This document shows, piece by piece, positions 37,404 to 47,332 of a stretch of DNA of 64,000 nt (positions within the stretch are counted from its first letter, which is position 1; each line of letters starts with the position of its first letter). The DNA is from Psychrobacter sp. UBA3480. Lineage in GTDB: Bacteria > Pseudomonadota > Gammaproteobacteria > Pseudomonadales > Moraxellaceae. The position numbers and the translations under genes were made by a program. The notes under the pieces are model-generated. The model was given only the letters and a program-made list of their open reading frames with translations. It ran no database searches and was not told the DNA's origin. The stretch lies in the NCBI RefSeq assembly GCF_002377945.1, contig NZ_DFQV01000003.1, positions 1-64,000 of the forward strand. The letters run 5' to 3'.

Positions 37404-38360
37404 ATGCAAATTTATCTTGCCAATCCCCGTGGATTTTGTGCTGGTGTGGACCGTGCAATTGCGATTGTTAATGAAGCATTGACACGTTTCGAGCCGCCTA
37501 TTTATGTCCGTCATGAAGTTGTGCATAATAAGTTTGTGGTGTCAGACTTGGCCAATCGTGGTGCGGTATTTGTTGAAGAGCTTCACGAAGTGCCAGACGG
37601 CTCCATCGTTATTTTCTCCGCTCATGGGGTCTCCAAAGCAGTCGAAGATGAGGCTGAGCGTCGTGATTTGACAGTGTTCGATGCGACATGCCCGTTGGTA
37701 ACTAAAGTACATATCGAAGTGGCAAAGTTTGCGCAAGATGGGATGGATGCAGTGTTAATAGGACATGCAGGACACCCAGAAGTCGAAGGTACGATGGGCC
37801 GCTTTAATCGTCGCCATGGTGGGCATATTCATCTGGTCGAAGATGAAGGTGATGTGGCCGCATTGACTGTACAAGATGCTGAACGCTTGGCATTTGTGAC
37901 TCAGACAACTTTGTCGATGGATGATACTGCGCGCGTTATCGATGCGCTACGTGAAAAATTTCCTAGTATCCAAGGCCCTCGCAAAGACGACATTTGCTAT
38001 GCTACTCAAAACCGCCAAGATGCGGTAAAAGATTTGGCCAGTCGCTGTGAAGTCGTACTAGTGGTCGGTTCACCAAACTCATCAAACTCTAATCGCCTGC
38101 GTGAGCTGGCTGAGCGTATGAATTGCCGAGCGTATTTAATCGATAATGCCAGTGAGATGGACAAGCGTTGGTTAGATGGTGTGCAGAGTATAGGCGTGAC
38201 CGCTGGTGCATCCGCGCCCGAAGTGTTGATCCAAGAAGTATTGCAACAGCTGCAAGACTGGGGTGGTGATCTGCCTAGTGAGCTATCTGGTATTGAAGAA
38301 AATGTGACGTTTAGTCTGCCGAAAGCGTTGCGGATACCTGTTACTCAGGTTGGTAAGTAA
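37404..38360 (+). CDS. ispH: 4-hydroxy-3-methylbut-2-enyl diphosphate reductase
   Basis: Iron-sulfur enzyme that makes IPP and DMAPP in the last step of the MEP pathway. The three cluster cysteines are visible in [23 protein letters not shown] and [11 protein letters not shown], and the active-site ASAPE is near the C-terminus. ATG 37404 ([10 protein letters not shown]) gives 318 aa and fits the family; the in-frame ATG five codons upstream overlaps its own ribosome site region. Divergent from gmk. Confidence 0.97.
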   Translation: MQIYLANPRGFCAGVDRAIAIVNEALTRFEPPIYVRHEVVHNKFVVSDLANRGAVFVEELHEVPDGSIVIFSAHGVSKAVEDEAERRDLTVFDATCPLVTKVHIEVAKFAQDGMDAVLIGHAGHPEVEGTMGRFNRRHGGHIHLVEDEGDVAALTVQDAERLAFVTQTTLSMDDTARVIDALREKFPSIQGPRKDDICYATQNRQDAVKDLASRCEVVLVVGSPNSSNSNRLRELAERMNCRAYLIDNASEMDKRWLDGVQSIGVTAGASAPEVLIQEVLQQLQDWGGDLPSELSGIEENVTFSLPKALRIPVTQVGK

Positions 38361-38413
38361 CTAATATTCGTGTTTGTATTTGTATGAACCATCATTGATA
38401 TGGATAAGGTCGC

Positions 38414-38662
38414 ATGAAAGAACCAAAAGCCAGATTTGTATTGGCAGAGGCCACGCTCGCTGAAGTCAACAAGCAACTAAAGCTCAATATGCTAGTGATG
38501 GTAGCAGTGGTTTTCGTATTGTTTATGAATATTATGAAGTTTATGGCAGATAAAAGCTTTTTCTACGCAATGCTCGCAGTAGTCATGATCTGTTTGTTAT
38601 TTTTCATACAAAAAGCTCGCCGGATTCTCACGCTCAGAAAACAAGAGCTTATCCATAAATAA
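38414..38662 (+). CDS. Small two-helix membrane protein, unknown
   Basis: An 82-aa protein with a charged N-terminus, two hydrophobic stretches (about residues 25-42 and 48-65), and a basic tail ARRILTLRKQELIHK. AAGG lies 6 bases before the ATG. It is 53 bases after ispH and 54 before the thioesterase gene, so all three may share a message. I recognise no family. Confidence 0.65.
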   Translation: MKEPKARFVLAEATLAEVNKQLKLNMLVMVAVVFVLFMNIMKFMADKSFFYAMLAVVMICLLFFIQKARRILTLRKQELIHK

Positions 38663-38716
38663 AAAGTACAAGCCTAAATAAAAAATACAGATGAAAGTAC
38701 CAAATATAGGATAGCT

Positions 38717-39532
38717 ATGACTGCTTATTACAAATTTGTTAAACGAGAATTGCAAGAAGACGGTGTTAGTGTGGCGCATTATCAGCCAACCAAGCATGCT
38801 CAAGGTGCTTGGAATGAGCATGAGCAGCACATGGCGCCAGCAACAGGCCTATTAACAGCCGAGATTAACAGCTTCGCGCCACAACCTAATACCCGTATCG
38901 CACGTGTGAGCCTCGATATCTTGGGGCTAATACCGCTTGACGATTTTACTATCACTACTCGCTGTATCCGACCGGGTAAGACTATTGAGCTGGTCGAAGC
39001 GGTCATGAGTAGCCGTGGCCGCGATGCTATCATTGCAAGAGCGTGGCGACTGATTACTCAAGATACCAGCGAGATTGCCGGACTTGAAGATCAACCAGCA
39101 GAATACAAACCTGAAGGACTACCAGTTTGGGAAGGTATGAAAGGCTGGCCGGGTGGTTTTATTGAGAGCGTACGTCTAGTAGCGACAGAAGACCGTCGTT
39201 CTGGTCGCGGTATGGTATGGATTACCAATGATCTCGACATGGTAGAAGGCGAGCCGACTGATGATTTGGTGCATCTGTTAGGTATGGTCGATACTGCCAA
39301 TGGTGTTGTACCAAGATTGGGTCTTGGTTTATCTAAGTTAGAATGGATGTTTCCCAATACTGATTTGCAAATCCATATGCATCGCTCGCCAAAAGGTCGC
39401 TGGCTGGGTATCGAGGCTGTACAACAATATGGTGATGATGGTATCGGGTTGACCAGTGCGGTATTGCACGATGTGTCTGGGCCTTTTGGTCGTAGTGAGC
39501 AAATCCTTACTATTCGCCCTATGCCACGTTAA
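38717..39532 (+). CDS. Thioesterase-superfamily (hot-dog) protein
   Basis: A 271-aa cytosolic protein that resembles acyl-CoA thioesterases with a double hot-dog fold (TesB/4HBT_3 type). Support: GLLTAEINSFAPQPNTRIARVSLDILG-like first domain, with TRCIRPGKTIELVEAVM as the typical hot-dog helix-strand, and a second domain containing LLGMVDTANGVVPRLG and RSPKGRWLGIEAVQQYG. Substrate is not predictable. AGGATAGCT precedes the ATG. Confidence 0.8.
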   Translation: MTAYYKFVKRELQEDGVSVAHYQPTKHAQGAWNEHEQHMAPATGLLTAEINSFAPQPNTRIARVSLDILGLIPLDDFTITTRCIRPGKTIELVEAVMSSRGRDAIIARAWRLITQDTSEIAGLEDQPAEYKPEGLPVWEGMKGWPGGFIESVRLVATEDRRSGRGMVWITNDLDMVEGEPTDDLVHLLGMVDTANGVVPRLGLGLSKLEWMFPNTDLQIHMHRSPKGRWLGIEAVQQYGDDGIGLTSAVLHDVSGPFGRSEQILTIRPMPR

Positions 39533-39681
39533 AAGGCTAAGAGTCAGTCAGGCTATAGTTTTGAAAAATGAAACTATACGTTGTAATCAATTAATTATAC
39601 AAATAATAGAGAAATGGTTTTAATAGTAGCTAACAAGACAATATTACTAACAAGCTGATGTTAATCGACATAGAGGTTACT

Positions 39682-39756
39682 ATGAAAACCCGTACTCAAT
39701 TTTCAAAAAAGCTGACGACTCTCTGGGATATATTGATAGAAGCATATTCAGAATAG
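39682..39756 (+). CDS. Possible 24-residue small protein
   Basis: ATG at 39682 after a GAGG site 6 bases upstream opens a 24-codon frame ending TAG: it starts MKTRTQFSKKLTTLWD and ends AYSE. The first half is basic, the second amphipathic. A strong terminator follows about 100 bases later, which supports a short independent transcript. It could equally be the leader of a small RNA. Without conservation data the coding claim is weak. Confidence 0.4.
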   Translation: MKTRTQFSKKLTTLWDILIEAYSE

Positions 39757-39853
39757 TTGCTGTTGTTTGCGCGTTGATTGTTATATCAGAAAATAACTGA
39801 GCAATTAAATGACGAAGCAAGTAAAAACCAAGCAAACAAATAACTGATACCAG

Positions 39854-39887
39854 AACACCGCCTTGGTAAACAAGCGCGGTGTTTTTT
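39854..39887 (+). terminator. Intrinsic terminator ending the short transcript before htpG
   Basis: Arms AACACCGC...CTTG and CAAG...GCGGTGTT (39854-39865 and 39871-39882) followed by a T-run. It isolates htpG from the genes upstream. Confidence 0.85.
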
Positions 39888-39906
39888 ATGGAATAAAACT
39901 TTTGAG

Positions 39907-39933
39907 CTTGAATTTTTTCTCAATGCCCCTATT
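39907..39933 (+). promoter_or_regulatory. Sigma-32 heat-shock promoter of htpG
   Basis: CTTGAA (39907-39912), a 13-base spacer and CCCCTATT (39926-39933) closely match the RpoH consensus. Transcription would start about 39940, giving a leader of about 110 bases. Confidence 0.82.
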
Positions 39934-40049
39934 AGTATAGACAGTTTAACGGTATTGCATACGGCAAGTTCTCTAACATTATGAGAACGGCTTTAGTGAG
40001 TATATCGTTATCTGATAATAGGTCTTTCATAGAATTTAAAGGAGTTTTT

Positions 40050-42023
40050 ATGAGTGAAGCAACTCAAGCTGAAGGTCTGAATCCAGAATTAAAAAAACAT
40101 ACGTTTGAAGCGGAAGTGGCGCAGTTACTGCATTTGGTAACGCATTCACTATATTCTAACGCTGATATTTTTGTCCGCGAATTGGTATCTAATGCGTCGG
40201 ATGCTTGTGATAAGTTGCGCTTTGAAGGCACAAATGATGATAGCCTCTATGAAGATGATGGCGAATTAAAAATCCGCATCGCCGTCGATGAAGCCGCCAA
40301 AACTATTACCTTTACCGACAATGGTATTGGTATGAACGAAGCCGATGCCATCGAAAACTTAGGTACGATTGCTAAATCAGGCACTAAAGCATTTTTAGAC
40401 AAATTGTCTGAATCACAGAAACAAGACGGTCAATTGATTGGTCAGTTCGGTGTTGGTTTTTACTCAGGTTTTATTGTGGCTGATACCATCAGTGTCGAAT
40501 CACGCAAAGCGGGCGAGCCTGCTGATAAAGGCGTGCGCTGGGTATCAGATGGTACTGGTAGCTTTACTGTTGAGCCTATTACCAAAGACACGCGCGGTAC
40601 GGCGATTACTTTGCATCTAAAAGAAGAATATAGCGAGGGTGAAGATAACTACTTGGATCGCAGCAAAATCAAGCGCTTGGTTAATAAATACTCTGACCAT
40701 ATCAGTTTGCCGATTCAAATGCGTAAAGAGATCTGGCAAGAAGATGTAAAAGAAGACGAAAATGACAGCTCTGATGATCAGGCACCTGCTGGTGGCCAGA
40801 TGGTACTCACTGATGAGTGGGAAACAATTAACAAAGCCAGTGCACTATGGACTCGCTCAAGCTCTGAAATTGAAGATGATGAGTATGTCGATTTTTATAA
40901 GAATATCTCTTATGACATGGATGCGCCGCTTACTTGGACGCACAACCGTGTAGAGGGTCGCGTACAGTATACGCAGCTATTATATATCCCTAAAAAAGCG
41001 CCAGTTGATCTATACACTCGTGAGCAGCAGCATGGTCTAAAGCTATATGTGAAGCGTGTCTTTATTATGGACGAAGCTGAGCAATTGCTACCGATGTATT
41101 TGCGTTTTGTGAAAGGTGTGATCGATTCAGCAGACCTGCCATTGAACGTGAGCCGTGAGCTATTACAAGAGTCACGTGATGTAAAATCTATTCGTGATGG
41201 TAACGCTCGCCGTATTTTGACCTTACTCGCCAGCCTTGCGAATAGCGAAGACAGTGACAAACAAGAAAAATTTGCCCAGTTCTATGCAGAGTTTGGTGAT
41301 GTTATCAAAGAAGGCCTAGGCGAAGACACAGGCAATCAAGAACGTATTGCTAAGCTATTGCGTTATGCAACTAGCACCCAAGACGGTCTAGTGACGAGCT
41401 TTGAAGACTACAAAGGCCGTATGAAAGATGGCCAAAAAGCCATCTATTACCTCACCGCTGATAACCTAGCCGCTGCAAAAAACAGCCCGCAACTTGAGCT
41501 ATTCAAGAAAAAAGGTATCGAAGTTATCTTGATGACCAGCCGTGTCGATGAATGGGCAATGAACTTCTTGACCTCATTCGATGAGACACCGCTGCAAAAC
41601 ATCGCCAAGGGCGCAGTAGATTTAGGCGACTTACAAGATGAAGCAGAAAAAGCGGAAGCGGAGAAAGCCCAAGAAACGCTAAAGCCTGTTGTTGATAAAC
41701 TAAAGGCTGCATTGGGTGAGCGTGCTAAAGACGTCAAAGTATCGACGCGTTTAGTCGATAGTCCAGCTTGCTTGGTTGTAGGTGAAGGTGAGCTATCACC
41801 ACAAATGATTCAGATGCTACAGCAAATGGGTCAGGATGTACCAGCAAGTAAGCCAACGCTAGAAGTAAACCCTGATCATCCACTCATCAAGAAGCTTGAG
41901 AGCAGTGAGCAATTCGATGATCTGGCACAAGTGATCTTTGATCAAGCATTATTGGCAGATGGCGGTCAGCTAGACGATCCAGCCGCTTACCTAAAACGCG
42001 TCAATGAGCTATTGATGAGATAA
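40050..42023 (+). CDS. htpG: Heat-shock chaperone HtpG (Hsp90)
   Basis: Cytosolic Hsp90. The GHKL ATPase domain has [29 protein letters not shown] and [12 protein letters not shown]; the middle domain has [17 protein letters not shown]; the C-terminal dimer domain ends [16 protein letters not shown] 40050 gives 657 aa and has AAAGGAG 5 bases upstream; the open frame runs back to 39981 but those residues include the leader. The protein is about 30 aa longer than E. coli HtpG owing to acidic inserts around residues 230-250. Expression should be heat-induced. Confidence 0.98.
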   Translation: MSEATQAEGLNPELKKHTFEAEVAQLLHLVTHSLYSNADIFVRELVSNASDACDKLRFEGTNDDSLYEDDGELKIRIAVDEAAKTITFTDNGIGMNEADAIENLGTIAKSGTKAFLDKLSESQKQDGQLIGQFGVGFYSGFIVADTISVESRKAGEPADKGVRWVSDGTGSFTVEPITKDTRGTAITLHLKEEYSEGEDNYLDRSKIKRLVNKYSDHISLPIQMRKEIWQEDVKEDENDSSDDQAPAGGQMVLTDEWETINKASALWTRSSSEIEDDEYVDFYKNISYDMDAPLTWTHNRVEGRVQYTQLLYIPKKAPVDLYTREQQHGLKLYVKRVFIMDEAEQLLPMYLRFVKGVIDSADLPLNVSRELLQESRDVKSIRDGNARRILTLLASLANSEDSDKQEKFAQFYAEFGDVIKEGLGEDTGNQERIAKLLRYATSTQDGLVTSFEDYKGRMKDGQKAIYYLTADNLAAAKNSPQLELFKKKGIEVILMTSRVDEWAMNFLTSFDETPLQNIAKGAVDLGDLQDEAEKAEAEKAQETLKPVVDKLKAALGERAKDVKVSTRLVDSPACLVVGEGELSPQMIQMLQQMGQDVPASKPTLEVNPDHPLIKKLESSEQFDDLAQVIFDQALLADGGQLDDPAAYLKRVNELLMR

Positions 42024-42041
42024 TGTTCAGTAATTAGTAAG

Positions 42042-42076
42042 AAAGGGAGGCTTTATATAAAAGGCCTCCTTTTTTA
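42042..42076 (+). terminator. Intrinsic terminator after htpG
   Basis: Stem GGAGGC(TTT)...(AAAG)GCCTCC with T-run from 42070. The rest of the gap to 42343 has no gene. A short palindrome GATAATTATC near 42291-42300 recalls half a Fur box but is too short to call. Confidence 0.8.
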
Positions 42077-42343
42077 TTTGAATTTTTGGTTAAATTTGAG
42101 TGAATTTTACAAATCAGCCTTATCCTCTTAACCGACAATCCGTTACAATCGCGATAGATTAGCGAGCTAAAATATTAGGCAGTGCTAGTCATCTTCTATA
42201 ATCACTCCATCGTGAATTCAATATAAATCGATGTCTGCATGCTGTACAAAAAATCGTCAACTGATTGCACCGCGCGGCTGTTACATTAAGATAATTATCA
42301 TTGAGTCATTTTATTTTTCTCGACTGGCTAGAGGTCTAAGTCT

Positions 42344-43825
42344 TTGTCACTTACGTCGTTAAAAACCGTCTCGCTTCAGCGTTTTTCGCTCAATTTCGCT
42401 GCCAATATTATTGCAACCTTGTGGATGCTGGTGGGCTCAACACGGGCTTTTTCTTGGGTTAAACCCACTTTTGTACAGTTTGCCGTATTTGCGCTATTGG
42501 CGCTTGGTAGTAATGTCTTATTTTCATGGTTAGCTGCTGAAAGTGGCAGCATATTCAATGAGCAAGGATTGGTCAGTTATTTGATCTGGCCGATGATTAT
42601 TTTGCTTGGTGGTATCATTTTGGCTCGGCGAGCGAGCAACCAAGCATTGGTATTTGTACCAGTAGTATTATGGTTGGTCGCTGATACATTATCAGCCCTA
42701 TTGCAGAGCTTGGTGCAGTTTTTTGGTAGCTATGGTTGGTTGCCAAATTGGAGTTATTCGTTCTTACCAGTACTGTTTTTAGTATTGTTCTTATGGCAAA
42801 CGCTAGCGTTACTTTGGATTTTCTCCCGTCGTCTGCGTATACCATGGTGGGAGCGAATCATTGTATTGGTTGGCGCGGTGGCGTTGCTGACCATCTGGCA
42901 GCGTAATGTCGCTGATCAGCCAATCTTTAAGCAAATACCTGTAGAGCCTGTACTAGAAGAGGCGGCATTGTATCAGCAGCCACGTCTGTTACAGCAAGCA
43001 TTGGATAGTATAGACCCGAGTATCGATGGCAAAACCGACTGGTACTTTATGGGAGTCGCAGGATTCTCTGATCAAAACGTCTTTCGTTCCGAGATTAACA
43101 AGGTACGCGAGTTGTTTGATGTGCGCTTTGGTACTAGCGGGCATTCACTATCGCTGATCAATAATACTTATAGCTGGCTCGATGAACCAATTGCTACTAA
43201 GACCAGCATTTTGCGCGGCCTAAAGAAAATTGGTCAGCAGATGAACCCTGATGAAGACGTGTTGTTCCTGACGTTGTCTTCACATGGTAATCAGGATATC
43301 GTCCAGTTGGCAAATCCACCGCTTGCGATGGACAATTTAGATGCCACCTGGTTGCGTGACGCGCTAGACGCATCTGGTATCCGCTGGCGTGTGATTGTGG
43401 TGTCTGCTTGCTACTCAGGTTCGTTTATTGACGAATTGGCATCGCCAACCACGGTAGTGATTACTGCATCAGCTGCTGACAAAGCATCGTTTGGCTGCAC
43501 GAATACAGCTGAGATGACCTATTTTGGCCAAGCGTTTTTTGCTGAAAGTCTACGAGGGAATACCAGTTTTGAGTCGGCTTTTAAAGATGCCAGTATACGG
43601 GTCAATGAGCGTGAGAGCGCCATGGGCTTTGAGCCATCAGAGCCGCAAATGGTTATTGGTAGCTTAATGGAGACAGCATTGCCTGCGTTTGAGCAAGTAT
43701 TGTTTGATAAGGCACGCCCATCCGTTGCTAGTATTACAAATAATGCTACTTCTACAACGGTTAATACTCTACCTGAAAGCGCTACTAATCTGTCGGTAGA
43801 CGAAGTAGAGATAGCTGCTGAATAG
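42344..43825 (+). CDS. Membrane-anchored C13 (legumain-like) cysteine peptidase
   Basis: A 493-aa protein with about five N-terminal membrane helices in residues 15-190, followed by a soluble C13 domain. It runs from KTDWYFMGVAGFSDQNVF, through DVLFLTLSSHGN with the catalytic histidine (His314), to VVSACYSGSF with the catalytic cysteine (Cys356); TASAADKASFGC follows. These are the caspase-like signatures of peptidase C13. TTG at 42344 has a GAGG site 9 bases upstream; an ATG 26 codons later would cut into the first helix. C13 enzymes cleave after Asn or Asp in eukaryotes or act as GPI transamidases; the bacterial role is not known. Confidence 0.85.
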   Translation: MSLTSLKTVSLQRFSLNFAANIIATLWMLVGSTRAFSWVKPTFVQFAVFALLALGSNVLFSWLAAESGSIFNEQGLVSYLIWPMIILLGGIILARRASNQALVFVPVVLWLVADTLSALLQSLVQFFGSYGWLPNWSYSFLPVLFLVLFLWQTLALLWIFSRRLRIPWWERIIVLVGAVALLTIWQRNVADQPIFKQIPVEPVLEEAALYQQPRLLQQALDSIDPSIDGKTDWYFMGVAGFSDQNVFRSEINKVRELFDVRFGTSGHSLSLINNTYSWLDEPIATKTSILRGLKKIGQQMNPDEDVLFLTLSSHGNQDIVQLANPPLAMDNLDATWLRDALDASGIRWRVIVVSACYSGSFIDELASPTTVVITASAADKASFGCTNTAEMTYFGQAFFAESLRGNTSFESAFKDASIRVNERESAMGFEPSEPQMVIGSLMETALPAFEQVLFDKARPSVASITNNATSTTVNTLPESATNLSVDEVEIAAE

Positions 43826-43945
43826 CTGAATAAATACGAAGTATGATCTAGCATTTTATAAATGCCAATATCAGATTTACTATTAGATGATGAGTATTTA
43901 TTAAACATCGTCATTGGTTCTATTTTGAATAAAAGGATATCACTC

Positions 43946-44836
43946 ATGCAAAATTCCTATAGTCACAGTTTATCTACCAATAAACAGCTTACCCAAAAGA
44001 GTGTGAATCGTTGTTTTAATGGTGAGCAGCATTATTATAGCCACGAGTCGACATCTACCAAAACCTCTATGACGTTTAGTATTTATCTACCTGATGAAGC
44101 CTTGGCTGGGCGACGTTGTCCTGCGATATTGTACCTATCAGGTCTGACGTGTAATGCTGATAATGTCACTCATAAAGCGCATTTTCAGCAGAAATGCAGC
44201 GAGCTTGGTATGATACTTATCGCACCTGATACTTCGCCTAGAAGTAGTGAGGACAGCGATGTACCAAACGACGATCGCTATTTTGTCGGTCAAGGTGCAA
44301 GCTATTATGTTGACGCGACCCAAGCGCCTTGGTCAGACAATTTTAATATGCAAAGCTATATTGTCGATGAGTTATATGACTTACTACGTTCAGAGTTTCC
44401 TATTCACAGCATCGGTGTCACAGGACACTCAATGGGTGGTCATGGCGCGTTATTGCTAGGGTTTAAGTTCCCAAGTAAGTTTGTCAGCGTATCGGCTTTA
44501 TCGCCAGTATGTGCGGCGAGTGAGTCTGCATGGGGGCAAGCTGCCTACACAGAGTATTTCGGTGATGATAAGTCTCTATGGGCACAAGCGGACGCCTCAC
44601 AGATGATTGAAAAGGTTGGTCAGCAGTATTCGAGCATTTTGGTTGATCAAGGCGCGGCTGATAACTTCTTAGCAGAAGGTCAGCTACAGACTTCTAAACT
44701 ACAAGACGCTTGTGCAAAAGCCGAACAGCCCTTAACATTACGCTATCAAGCGGGGCATGATCACAGCTATTATTTTATCCAAACAGTGATTAATGATCAT
44801 ATCGAACATCATTGGCATATGGCTCAAATGAGCTAA
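43946..44836 (+). CDS. fghA: S-formylglutathione hydrolase
   Basis: Alpha/beta hydrolase that releases formate and glutathione in formaldehyde detoxification. Motifs: LYLSGLTCNADNVTHKAHFQ, PDTSPRSSED, nucleophile elbow GHSMGGHGAL, and the catalytic His in GHDHSYYFI. With ATG 43946 (after AAAAGG) the protein has 296 aa, normal for the family; the 28 residues of open frame before it read as leader. The usual partner, a glutathione-dependent formaldehyde dehydrogenase (frmA/adhC), is not next to it. Confidence 0.95.
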   Translation: MQNSYSHSLSTNKQLTQKSVNRCFNGEQHYYSHESTSTKTSMTFSIYLPDEALAGRRCPAILYLSGLTCNADNVTHKAHFQQKCSELGMILIAPDTSPRSSEDSDVPNDDRYFVGQGASYYVDATQAPWSDNFNMQSYIVDELYDLLRSEFPIHSIGVTGHSMGGHGALLLGFKFPSKFVSVSALSPVCAASESAWGQAAYTEYFGDDKSLWAQADASQMIEKVGQQYSSILVDQGAADNFLAEGQLQTSKLQDACAKAEQPLTLRYQAGHDHSYYFIQTVINDHIEHHWHMAQMS

Positions 44837-44900
44837 GATGTCTTTTAGATGACCGTGATACATTTTTCGCTATTCCATTCATGCTCAGAAGGTGATTTTT

Positions 44901-45347
44901 ATGGCAAGTTATCAAGATTTGACAGCTTCTAATTCAAAGAATAAGTCAGCAGATACGAGCTCTACAAAAGCGACTATGCAGGCTGATATGGATGTTGCTC
45001 TACAAAATAAACAACGTAACATTGATTATAATGATGAAGTGTCTCAAGTTAAGTCAGACGAGCTGATTGCAAAAACCGTCAACGACGCTGGCGATAGAGT
45101 ACTTGATGATGTGCAAATATCTCGCGTGATAGAGATGGCATGGGAAGATAGAACGCCATTTGGGGCTATAGAGCATAGCTATGGTCTCGATGAGACTGGG
45201 GTTATCAAACTCATGCGCCAAGAGCTAAAGCCGTCATCTTTTCGCTTATGGCGTCAGAGAGTGAGCAATCGCGCCACCAAACATGAGGCAAAGCGCTCTT
45301 TCGAAGTTGGCCGTGCTTATTGCAAAACTCAATATAAGCAGCGCTAA
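44901..45347 (+). CDS. DUF2805 / TIGR03643 family protein
   Basis: A 148-aa protein. The N-terminal 60 residues are hydrophilic and Asn/Ser/Lys-rich. The C-terminal 70 residues match the DUF2805 pattern: VIEMAWEDRTPFGAIEHSYG, then VIKLMRQELKPSSFRLWRQR and TKHEAKR. The fold looks like a helix-turn-helix, so a DNA- or RNA-binding role is possible, but no function is established. AGAAGG lies 8 bases before ATG 44901; GTG 44892 would overlap that site. Confidence 0.82.
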   Translation: MASYQDLTASNSKNKSADTSSTKATMQADMDVALQNKQRNIDYNDEVSQVKSDELIAKTVNDAGDRVLDDVQISRVIEMAWEDRTPFGAIEHSYGLDETGVIKLMRQELKPSSFRLWRQRVSNRATKHEAKRSFEVGRAYCKTQYKQR

Positions 45348-45461
45348 ACCATTAAGTATTTAGCATCAATATATAAAAGGCTCTCAGCATATGTGAGCCA
45401 ATTATAATTTCCTTTTTAATTTATTAATATCTTATATAAACATGAATTAGGTAGCTCAATT

Positions 45462-46151
45462 ATGAACAGTCCTGCTAAACCTTATCTTATTGCACCGTCG
45501 ATACTCTCAGCTGATTTCGCGCGGTTGGGCGAAGAAGTGGAGAAGGTACTAGAGTCGGGTGCCGATGTGATTCATTTTGATGTAATGGACAATCATTACG
45601 TACCCAATTTGACGTTTGGTAGCATGATTTGTAAGGCGTTGCGTGACTATGGTGTTGAAGCGCCAATTGATGTGCATCTGATGGTTTCACCTGTCGATAG
45701 TATGATTGAGCAGTTCTTGGAAGCGGGTGCTAGTATCATTACCTTCCATCCAGAAGCCAGCGCTCATATCGATCGCTCACTTCAACTTATCAAAGATGGC
45801 GGCGCGGAGTGTGGCTTGGTATTGAACCCAGCGACCCCGCTGCATTATCTTGATTATGTTATGGATAAAGTAGATCAGATTTTATTAATGAGTGTGAACC
45901 CGGGCTATGGTGGACAGTCGTTTATCGATAGTACTTTAGATAAAGTCCGTCAAGTACGTCAGCGTATTATTACTAGTGGTCGAGATATTCGATTGGAAGT
46001 TGATGGCGGTATCAAAGCCAGTAATATACGTGCGATTGCTGAAGCGGGCGCTGATATGTTCGTTGCGGGTTCTGCGATTTTTAATCAAGAAGATTATAAA
46101 GCGGCTATCGATGAGATGCGCGCGGAGTTGTTGTTAGCCAACAACAGCTAG
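45462..46151 (+). CDS. rpe: Ribulose-phosphate 3-epimerase
   Basis: TIM-barrel epimerase of the pentose phosphate pathway. Signatures are [54 protein letters not shown] and VDGGI followed by the phosphate-binding [12 protein letters not shown]. At 229 aa it is of normal size. A 10-bp hairpin (46161-46187) follows without a T-run. Confidence 0.97.
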   Translation: MNSPAKPYLIAPSILSADFARLGEEVEKVLESGADVIHFDVMDNHYVPNLTFGSMICKALRDYGVEAPIDVHLMVSPVDSMIEQFLEAGASIITFHPEASAHIDRSLQLIKDGGAECGLVLNPATPLHYLDYVMDKVDQILLMSVNPGYGGQSFIDSTLDKVRQVRQRIITSGRDIRLEVDGGIKASNIRAIAEAGADMFVAGSAIFNQEDYKAAIDEMRAELLLANNS

Positions 46152-46160
46152 CGAGTGTTG

Positions 46161-46187
46161 TATGGTTAATAAACGCTATTAGCCATA
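46161..46187 (+). repeat. Hairpin after rpe
   Basis: Arms TATGGTTAATA (46161-46171) and TATTAGCCATA (46177-46187) pair over 11 bases with one G-U. No T-run follows, so it may protect the rpe mRNA end rather than terminate. Confidence 0.6.
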
Positions 46188-46257
46188 CAATAATAATATT
46201 AGAATGTGCTGTATAACTTATGACTATGTATAACGGTCAGTCACGTAAAGGTGAAAT

Positions 46258-46656
46258 ATGGACACAAACAATTCTACCCGTTCAACAGAACCTTCTGAGC
46301 AAGCAAGCTCTCATGAAGCGTTGAACCAGCAGGCTAAGCAATCACTTGAAAGTGAAACACCGCAGCGCAGCTTGGTGCCTAGAGGCATTACCATTGGCTT
46401 AGCGATGTTTGCACTGGTACTTAGCTTGGCAGGTTATGGCTTTCGCCTGATGGTGGGTGATGATGTTGAAACCGTGCTGCGTCATGCAGCGGTCATTGTG
46501 CCTGCATTTATGCTAGGCATTCCGCTGTTTTTTTGGGTAGGCTCTCGCATACTTAATAAAGTTAAAGGCCTGCATATCGAAAGTTGGAATGCGATTAGTT
46601 TGGGTTATTTGACTTCTTGTATATCGATGCTATGGCTGATGGGTACTTACAGTTAA
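46258..46656 (+). CDS. Small membrane protein, unknown
   Basis: A 132-aa protein: a hydrophilic N-terminal tail of about 43 residues rich in Ser, Glu and Gln, then three membrane helices (about residues 44-62, 78-95 and 108-128). AAAGGTG precedes the ATG. No family is recognised. It lies between rpe and another small membrane gene. Confidence 0.65.
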   Translation: MDTNNSTRSTEPSEQASSHEALNQQAKQSLESETPQRSLVPRGITIGLAMFALVLSLAGYGFRLMVGDDVETVLRHAAVIVPAFMLGIPLFFWVGSRILNKVKGLHIESWNAISLGYLTSCISMLWLMGTYS

Positions 46657-46799
46657 GTTGTTTAGCTGTAAATATAAGGCTTCTTCGCGTCTGTATCGTT
46701 GATTCGTGCTTATATTGTTTATTCACGCCTATATAGTGTCGTAATATTTTATATTTTTAATCATTAAGCCATGTTCTACAAGCATGACTGGAATTTTAT

Positions 46800-47111
46800 A
46801 TGAGAATCGTACCAGCCAGTATTGCTAAAATTATCTATCCTAAAGACTTACCAAATGGCTTATTTACTAGTTTAATTATCGCTTGTTTGTTAATGGGATT
46901 GGCGTCATTACGTCACGGAACCGACTTACAAGGTTGGCTAAATGTCATTGAGAATTGGCTGCTTATGCTGCTGATATTGCCCACTGCGACTGCCACCGTT
47001 GCACTACCATTTAAGTATCGTGATCCTAGCCTTGAGTTAAAGCTGGTTTATTATCTTGGAATGTTTGTGGCATTCTTATTTACATTAGGAAAGTTACGTT
47101 ATTGGCACTAA
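46800..47111 (+). CDS. Small membrane protein, unknown
   Basis: A 103-aa protein with three hydrophobic segments (about residues 20-36, 50-68 and 82-97). The N-terminus MRIVPASIAKIIYPKDLP and the loop PFKYRDPSLELK are the only distinctive parts. No clear ribosome site precedes ATG 46800, so translation level or start is uncertain. Confidence 0.6.
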   Translation: MRIVPASIAKIIYPKDLPNGLFTSLIIACLLMGLASLRHGTDLQGWLNVIENWLLMLLILPTATATVALPFKYRDPSLELKLVYYLGMFVAFLFTLGKLRYWH

Positions 47112-47332
47112 TATATACAAACGACATGGTATTCAAGTTTGCTTTTATAGCGAAGACTTATGTGACAGCCCTTGAATTCGAGTGTTAAAGCGTCCATTGT
47201 ATGAGTAAGACAGATTTACCCGCGTTACTGTAAGACGATAGATTTGCCGAATGAGTTTATTTTTAAGAAATGACTGCTTTGCAATGACCAGTTTCTCTAC
47301 CAGTACTAAACGGGATAATAAGGAACACATTA

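Noticed and set aside
39552..39572. Hairpin ATAGTTT/AAACTAT after the thioesterase gene
   Set aside because: AT-only stem with no T-run; too weak to call a terminator.
42291..42306. GATAATTATCATT resembling a Fur box before the C13 peptidase gene
   Set aside because: Only about one and a half GATAAT units; such matches are common in AT-rich DNA and no iron gene is adjacent.
46670..46780. Loose direct repeats ATTCGTGCTTATATTG / ATTCACGCCTATATAG
   Set aside because: Only two diverged copies in AT-rich DNA; not enough to call a repeat family.
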